Translations under genes and position numbers: made by a program | DNA from: Plectosphaerella cucumerina | Lineage: Eukaryota > Ascomycota > Sordariomycetes > Glomerellales > Plectosphaerellaceae | NCBI GenBank assembly: GCA_020746995.1 | Contig: JAGPXD010000002.1 | Span: 1,550,001-1,614,000, forward strand | Direction of reading: 5' to 3' | Length of the DNA: 64,000 nucleotides | Notes under the pieces: model-generated | What the model was told of the DNA's origin: nothing | The model's input: only the letters and a program-made list of their open reading frames with translations | The model's database searches: none | Shown here: one piece after another, positions 57,722 through 64,000 of the stretch | Layout: every line of letters begins with the position of its first letter | How positions within the stretch are numbered: position 1 is the stretch's first letter

Positions 57722-59048
57722 GCCTGAACATGGAGGGAGATGGACGTTGGAGGGGCCCTGCCAGGCCTGAGTGTAGATAATTGTTATGGGCGCTGAACCC
57801 CCTTATCATGTACGTGGAGTTGTTGGGATCCCAGGAATCCTGGGCGGCGGTAAGCCTTGTTGTAGATTTTATGAATTCCAGGCCTCTTCCTGTTCACATG
57901 GGTGCACCGAGATCACACAGTCAAAGCCTTGCTGCTGCTCCCTCTGCCCTTGGCACCACCTTGAGACGCGTCGGGACGCGTCAGGCCACGATTGGGCCGG
58001 TGAAGAGCTGTTTTGATGCCTGCCCGCATGTTCATCCGCCCTGAATTTCCGTACCTGCCGTCGTGGCAGTCCGTCCGATGCCATCACAGACATTGCTGCC
58101 ACTTATCGAAAAAGGCGCTAAGCGATAAGGGCAGCGTAATGTAGTCCCCCCAAGCCCGCGTAGAAATTTCCTTTAACCGTAGCCAGTTTGTTTTTGTGAG
58201 GTTATTCGCGTTCGCCAAGTCTTTCAACACCACGTCCAACCCCCGTTTCTTTGGCCGCATCCGCTGCCGCATGGTTTTGAGTTGTTGTTCTTGAGTGCAG
58301 GTGAGTCTGTCTTTTGGATGCTGCTCAAAGCTAGCACTGACTCCCTTCTGTAGTGACCCCCCGTGGCCTCGCTGTCGACCCCCGCGGCCCTGCAGTCAAC
58401 CCCCCGTGGCCTTTGATCCACACCAGCCGACGACATCATCGACGACTCATCGATCCCTCGTCTTGTAGCCAAGGAGAGGCTGCCAAAGAGGCAATGGCTC
58501 CGCAAAAGAGCCCCGTTGGCCTGGCCAGGAAAGCCAAGGCCAGAATCAGAGGTGCGCACTCCCAGCTTGCCTTTACCCCTCGCCTCCTGCCCCCAGCAGC
58601 TCTTGTTGTTTTTTCCCCTTCCTCTCTCGCCCACAAGAACCTTGATGGGTTGAAAATCCCCTCCTCTTCTCACCACCAACTCTCGTTCTCTGTACCCTCT
58701 CTCTCGGTATTGCGCGCTTTTAGAGCGGTGGTCTCATCATTTTGAGACTCCTGCGTCTCCGCACTGTACCCCTTTTCTCCATTTCCATCCCCTGCGGCTG
58801 CGAAAGTCATCCCCAGCCATTCGACGCGTCTGCTCAAGTTACTCACATTCTGCCCGACAGACGTCGCCAGACGAGCGAAGCAAAGGGTCTGGAGGCCCAA
58901 GGAAAAACGACGCGGCACTCCTGAACGACGCGGCAGTCCCGAACCTCGCGGCACTCCCGAACGACGCGCTCGCGTTCCCCTCTACAAACCCCGTGCGCGA
59001 GTTCCCCTCGAGATCTGGCTCGACGGCATTCTAGCAAATCATTCCAAG
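57722..59048. other. intergenic, promoter of double-amber gene
   Basis: This is 1.3 kb with pyrimidine-rich stretches (58560-58760) and short tandem phrases: CCCCGTGGCC/CCCGCGGCCC (58360-58410) and ACGACGCGGCA (58908-58965). Two ACGCGT hexamers occur at 57966-57980. No gene is recognised. Confidence 0.45.
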
Positions 59049-62000
59049 ATGGAACCTCCCAACGGCGACGACGGTAACTCCAGGAAAAATTATTGGCTTC
59101 GCTGTTCAGATTGACTGACTTTCTCTCAGATGGCGCCGGCGTCTCCGCGATGTATCATGAGCTGCCTGATCTTCGTCAGAACCGCAACCTCTCTGTCATT
59201 GAAGAGGCTTCCGAGTCTGAAGGCCCTCACATCAAGACTCCCAAAGCACCCCGAAAGTCCAGCCTCGAGCAGCAGACCATTCGCTAGCAGCGTATCAGCG
59301 CCGAGCAAGACTTCCAGGATCGCTTTCCCACCGGTCGGCCCCGTTACAACGCAGAGCTTGAGACCTCTGGTTTCTACAGCGGCTCTCCCCAGCGCAGCGC
59401 CCGTCGATCTCGCGCCGGCAGCCAGTCCAGCGCCGAGACTCAGTCCCGAGCCCAAAGCCAGTCTCGTTCCCGCAGCCAGTCCCATGCTCGCAGTCAATCC
59501 CGTTTCGAGGGTTTGACGCGTGACGACGACGAGTCTGACAAGTTCTGGATGAGCGACAGCTCTGCTTCTCAGAACAAGCCCGAGTCTGCCTTCACCAAGC
59601 TTCTCCGTGAGCGCGCCGCTTCCGAGCCTCATTCATCGAGAATGTATGGCAATGACCGACCCGACCAGGACAGCGACAGCATTGTCAACGACGTTCTCGC
59701 CCGACCTGTCCGTCTCCAGAACGACACTCAGTCGACGAACCAAGTCGAGAACGTGGACGCCAGCGGCGACATCTTTGCCTCGTACAAGAAAGAGCGTGAT
59801 GAGCGCGAGAGGAGCCAGAGCCTCACTCCGGTTGCCCAGCAGCTTGCTGCCCCCGCCAGCATTGTCGAGCAAGACAGTCGTTCTCTTTCCCGCAACTCCG
59901 TCTACCGCCGCGTCGACGGACAGATGACCCCCGGACGTCCTCGCTCAAACACCCGGAACGCCGAGGACCTTCCGCCTCTTCACCGACCTCTCTTCACCTA
60001 CAGTCCTTCTGGTACTTACAAGAACCCTGCCATCGAGCCAGAGGATGCTCCGATCAAGAAGTCACTGGATGCCATCGACGGACTCAGCACCTCAGCCAAG
60101 AAGGATCCCCTCGACTTTGGCATCAAGTATCAGTCGTACGAGAAGGAGCCCGTTCCATACAAGTACTTTGCCACGTCCGATCCCCTCCGCTACAAGGACC
60201 AGTACCACCACCGCGAGGCTGAGAACAATGCCAACCAAGATGATGGCTCTTCCGTTCAATTGCCCGACGGACCTCGCCCAAGCATGGAGACGGCCATTTA
60301 CCGCCCCTCTACCCCTTCCCACCGGATGAACATCCCGCCTTCCGAGAGCACCGAGATGAGCAGCACTATCAGCTCCAACATCCTTCAGCCCGAGAATGCC
60401 TAGGTGCCAAACTCGGTCCAGCAGGAAGTTGAGAGTGAAATTGCCACCCATGACGGAAGCGAGTCCTTTGACTTTGACGACATCATCGAGGATCGTCACC
60501 CGCGCCGCATCTCTGGTCCCGGCTCGTATGACTCCAACGACACCACCCGCGACAGCCTGTACGCTCCTGTCGACGAAGTCGCTGCTGCCCTCGAAACCGA
60601 ACACAACAACTCCAGCTGGATCTCCCAGGAGATCGCCAGAGAGCTCGGTGAGGGACTGTACCCCCCCGGCAACACCCATGGTCTCAGCGACCCTTTCTCT
60701 TCGCCTGGCGATACCGACCGCACCCCCCGTCTCCCCGAGAGAAGCGACCTCGCCGTCGCAACGTCGATGGCGAAGCAGATTCGACGCGAGGAGCAGAACG
60801 TCGCGAGCCCCTCCCCTCGCCCCATCCGCCAGGTCGTCGAGGTGGAACACTCCGTTCGTTTTGACGTACCTTCCCAAGACGCCCATGATGACGATTGCAA
60901 TTCGTTCGGCGAGGAAGAGGTCGATGTCGAGTACGAAGAGTATTCGGCAACCGGCGAGCTCCTGCGCCATTACAACGAGTCTTCTGGTAAGTCACTTGTT
61001 CGTTGCCGAGAGAGGGAGTTCCCTAACTGATCTGTATCAGACGTCGAAGTGACTGCGGTGATTCGGAGCAACGAGGGCGGAGCTGAGTCCTGGACGACCA
61101 CTGAGGCCGGTTCAGATGGCGAGACGCAGGATCCCGCCAACGATACAAAGGGCAAGGGCAAGGCCCTCGAAGCCAACAACTCGAAGAAGGAAGGAGGTGC
61201 CGCCGGTCCTTCCGGTACTACTGGTGACGGCCACTGGGCGGGAGATTTGGTGTCTTCCAACCACGGCAACAACCAGGTGCCGGGCTGCACCGCCGGCCAG
61301 CCAGGCAACAAGAACTGGCGAATGACGACCACCGGCCTTCAGGCGTACACCGCGATGCGCGGCTCCGTCGCCGAGGTCGGCCACCCCCTTGGCACCTGGA
61401 TGGGCGACCAGGCCAAGGAGTACCTCGCCGGCGGGGAGGTCGGCAGCCCCGACCAGAAGCGACTCTACGAGTTCGCAACCCAGATCGGGGAGGCTCAGAT
61501 GGAGAGGCCCCTGGTGATGCAGGACGACCGCATCGAGGGGGTCAACATCCCTCGCCCCAGGTACGACCACCTGAGCCTCCCGGTCGACCACCCCTCTTGG
61601 GCAGAGGGCCTCCCCGCCGCCGGACGCGAGCCCGGGCTCAGCTTTGCTGAGCAATACGACATCTCCGACGAGGAGGGAGATCCGGAGGACGGGCGGATCT
61701 CGCCCTGCACCTTCCGGCTCCTCGCCGAAGGTTGCAAGCGGTGGGACGACCAAGAGGAAGATCGCCGCGTTGAGATTCCTGCCAATGTAAGCAATGGCCC
61801 TCCTTCCCTTTGCAAGTCAGTTTTGATACTGATTCACTGACTTTGTTGCGTAGCTGCCCCGAACCCGCCCCGAGACTCCTGAGGACCCCTACGCCGGCCG
61901 CATCGTGCCCAACCGCCATATTCACAATGGTCATCTCCAGCGAGACGAACAGGATGGCGCCTGGATGTCACCCGCATACTCTGTCGAGTCCAACCCCTCG

Positions 62001-62726
62001 CTTCTCTACACTGCCGCTCCTCACCAGCTCAACATGCGCATGCCGCGCTGGGAGAACCAGATGTACGACCGAATGGACCCCGAGAGTGCCCGTGTCCTGC
62101 ACAACCTGGAGATCGGAGGCCCTCCCAGCCACGTCTCAACTCACGAGACCGCTCCCACTGCCGACTCTGAGCGTGAGATTTACACCGCGAACGACCTCAC
62201 TGTCGCACTCAACTCTCCCCAGAGCCGCCCTGTCTACGGCCATCCTGCCCAGCTCGCCCAGGCCGCCATGAACCACGGCTACCAGATCGTTGCCCACCAT
62301 ACCCAGCAGGAAGCCGCCATTGCAGCCCAGAACAACGCCTCGCGCCAGGGTCTCATCGGAATGGAGTTGGAGCTTCGCAACGTCCGCCTCTGCGTCGACC
62401 ACATCCTTCTGGAGCGCAAGATGAAAGATAAGGAGCGTGAGAAGCAGGAGCACCGCCTGGTGCGCAAGAACCGCCGCATCATCCGACAGGTCAGCCGTCA
62501 TCTCCGTGAACTCCGCTGGCAGATGGAGGTCAGCAACGAACGTCTCGCAAAGGAGATCAGGGAGGCCGAGCGCCTTCAGTACGAGTTCCATGCTGCCCAG
62601 GCCCGGCTTCAGGCCGAGGCTGACCGCGCTGGTCTGCCCGATGTCGCGGCTGTCAAGGCCGAGGCGGGCGAAGAGTTCATCCAGCTTCTGGGACACCTGC
62701 TGGACGACGCGCCTGCCAACAACTAA
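59049..62726 (+). CDS. disordered/coiled-coil protein, frame interrupted by two TAG codons
   Basis: Four exons (59049-59073, 59130-60986, 61041-61786, 61854-62726) share one frame of 1166 codons, but codons 61 (TAG, 59285-59287) and 433 (TAG, 60401-60403) are in-frame stops. The three introns are normal (GT-AG, 54-67 nt) and splice in phase, and the frame stays open with sense-like composition on both sides of each stop. The N-terminal half is Ser/Arg/Gln-rich (QSRAQSQSRSRSQSHARSQS) and acidic; the C-terminal half ends in a charged coiled coil (MELELRNVRLCVDHILLERK to ERLQYEFHAAQARLQAEADR). No known domain. It may be a recent pseudogene, a readthrough gene, or carry sequence errors. A model starting after 60403 would give only the C-terminal two thirds. 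Confidence 0.6.
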
Positions 62727-63816
62727 GTGGACGAAAGCTTTCGCTGTTTCCGCCAACGACAAGCCTACAATCAAGCGGGCGAGACGTTTTTGCAGCTACT
62801 GCTGAGCACACAAGTCTGCCGACAAAAAAGCAGGCTCGTCACAACGGAGAGGAATGAACAAGGATGAGAAAACGAGAGACAAGCTTGCCGACATCACCGC
62901 GCGAGCTCGTCACAGACGAGAAGGCAAACGAGAAGACGAACGAGAAGACGAACGAGAAGACGAACGAGAAGACGAACACGAAGAACAGAGACAAGCCCGC
63001 GAGAACCAAGTGGGCTCGACTCAGCGAAGGACCTGGACATGGAAGAGCAGACGATACAGAAGGATCGAGGAGCAAGAGGATCAAGTTATACACTGGATGG
63101 ACTCGCATACTGGATCAGATCGACTGCTGGACCAAGTCGCACGTTGGAGCTGGGAAACCGATTTGTAGAAAAACCTGGCCAGGAGAGCCGTTGTATGAGT
63201 TCGAGAAAGGGTTGCACACAGTCGCGTAGCTAGCTAAAGAGGTATCACACGCGCACAAGCCAACGGAAGTACATCGTGACATACTCTTCCATAGGCAGAA
63301 GCAAATGAACAACATCCTCGAGTGACCAGGCAAAGCACGTAGAGCAGGCATTGTGGTCGTGGTTGTTTGATTAAAAGTATCGGCCGGCGCCTATGGCGGA
63401 GAAGCCGGCTTCGTAACATGACGCCTTTCCTCTGTGGCCCAGACACATATCCGAGTCTAGTAAGTCGTACATCTTTCTCCGCTGGGAAGTCCGTCTGTGG
63501 CCCCCCAGCTGTCGTCCATCAGGACATGCCAAAGCAAAAAAAGCACCCAAGGGCTCGCGGCCCTTGTTTTGTCGAGGGGCTCTGTCCAAGAACCCCGTCT
63601 TCCATGCAACCTAGAATACATGGCTATTTCCATCCGCCGCCCGTTGTTCGTCATGAGAGGAGCATTGTACACGCCGACCGCCCCGCCAATTCAGGGGTGG
63701 GCGATCGACGAAAGTATTGGTTTTTGTGGTGGTATATATAGTACACAGCCCGTCTCGGCTTAGGAACCGAGTCGTGGCCTTGTTCGGTCATCGTTGCGCC
63801 AGGTATGTTGGTTGGC
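62727..63816. other. convergent intergenic region with 12-bp repeat
   Basis: These are the 3' flanks of the double-amber gene (+) and the GrpE gene (-). It contains the ACGAGAAGACGA array (62916-62975). An open frame across the array would encode REDE repeats, but it has no other support. Confidence 0.5.
62916..62975. repeat. 12-bp tandem repeat
   Basis: Five tandem units of 12 bp, the first ACGAGAAGGCAA and the other four ACGAGAAGACGA. The purine-rich strand is the plus strand. It lies about 190 bp past the stop of the upstream gene. Confidence 0.9.
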
Positions 63817-64000
63817 TTATTTGTTCTTGACGACGCCGACCTTGGCGGCGCGCAGGATGCGGCCGTTGAGCTTGAAGCCCTTGGACTGGACGAAGAAGAC
63901 GAGGCCGTCCTCCTTGTCGGGCTGGGGCGTCATGAAGGTGGCCTCGTGCTCGTTGGGGTTGAACTTCTCGCCGTTGGGGTCGAAGCGCTCGAGGCCGTGC
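63817..64000 (-). CDS. mge1: mitochondrial GrpE co-chaperone Mge1, C-terminal part
   Basis: The stop codon is at 63817-63819 and the open frame runs left to right off the window, so only about 61 C-terminal residues are visible. The sequence includes HGLERFDPNGEKFNPNEHEA, TFMTPQPDKEDG, FFVQSKGFKLNGRILRAAKV and ends GVVKNK. This is the beta-domain of GrpE proteins, which contacts the nucleotide-binding domain of mitochondrial Hsp70. Mge1 exchanges nucleotide on Hsp70 during import and folding in the matrix. The N-terminus, targeting signal and any introns lie outside the window. Confidence 0.9.
   Translation of the reverse strand, partial: HGLERFDPNGEKFNPNEHEATFMTPQPDKEDGLVFFVQSKGFKLNGRILRAAKVGVVKNK

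Noticed and set aside
59200..60403. Splicing that removes the two TAG codons as intron 3' ends
   Set aside because: Both stops can be read as acceptor-like CTAG, but upstream within normal intron length there is no good GT donor or branch site, and removal would delete frame-consistent coding sequence.

Overview
The window is nuclear DNA of a filamentous ascomycete (Pezizomycotina; the protein content fits a Sordariomycete, but the species cannot be read from sequence alone). The evidence is about 55 short spliceosomal introns (mostly 48-90 nt, with TACTAAC/CTRAC branch sites), GC-rich codons, monocistronic genes on both strands, and fungal families: a Dicer-2 type enzyme, an Stc1-domain protein, DUF7514 and DUF7918 proteins, a Zn(II)2Cys6 regulator and an Mnn10/Mnn11-type GT34 mannosyltransferase. 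Gene models were built by hand from splice sites and reading-frame continuity.

Left part (1-24.9 kb): an Stc1-domain protein (1405-2652, -), pyruvate dehydrogenase kinase (4788-6322, -), a disordered/coiled-coil protein (7955-9632, +), a DUF7918 protein with SUMO-type motifs (10165-11292, -), the proteasome alpha2 subunit (12018-13086, +), a sugar-porter MFS transporter (13641-15668, -) and a Dicer-like protein (16887-21228, -). A gene-free 3.7-kb stretch follows, with a 17-bp-period minisatellite on the Dicer upstream side.

Middle part (24.9-42 kb): a DUF7514 protein (24983-27068, +), sphingosine-1-phosphate lyase (27726-29553, -), a GT34 mannosyltransferase (30728-31790, -) and a RING-CH membrane E3 ligase (32819-33835, -). 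Then comes a compact block of MFS transporter (34380-36257, -), divergent Cys-type sulfatase (36868-38727, +) and a transcription factor with two tandem Zn(II)2Cys6 clusters (39298-41934, +). The shared transporter/sulfatase promoter carries four same-orientation copies of CCGGCACCG. This looks like a small sulfate-ester uptake, cleavage and regulation unit.

Right part (42.8-64 kb): an Rgp1-type Ypt6/Rab6 GEF subunit (42844-45449, +), acetyl-CoA synthetase with two microexons (45881-48663, -), the small RFC subunit Rfc5 (51272-52605, -), mitochondrial ribosomal protein uL16m (53203-54073, -), RFC large subunit Rfc1 (54478-57721, +), a disordered/coiled-coil gene whose otherwise continuous frame contains two amber codons (59049-62726, +), and the 3' end of a mitochondrial GrpE/Mge1 co-chaperone (63817-64000, -, running off the window).

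The observations most worth a second look are the tandem Zn(II)2Cys6 regulator with its candidate sites, the double-amber gene, a 17-bp-period minisatellite family at three separate intergenic loci, and three GC-AG introns. No tRNA, rRNA, CRISPR array or intact transposon was recognised.
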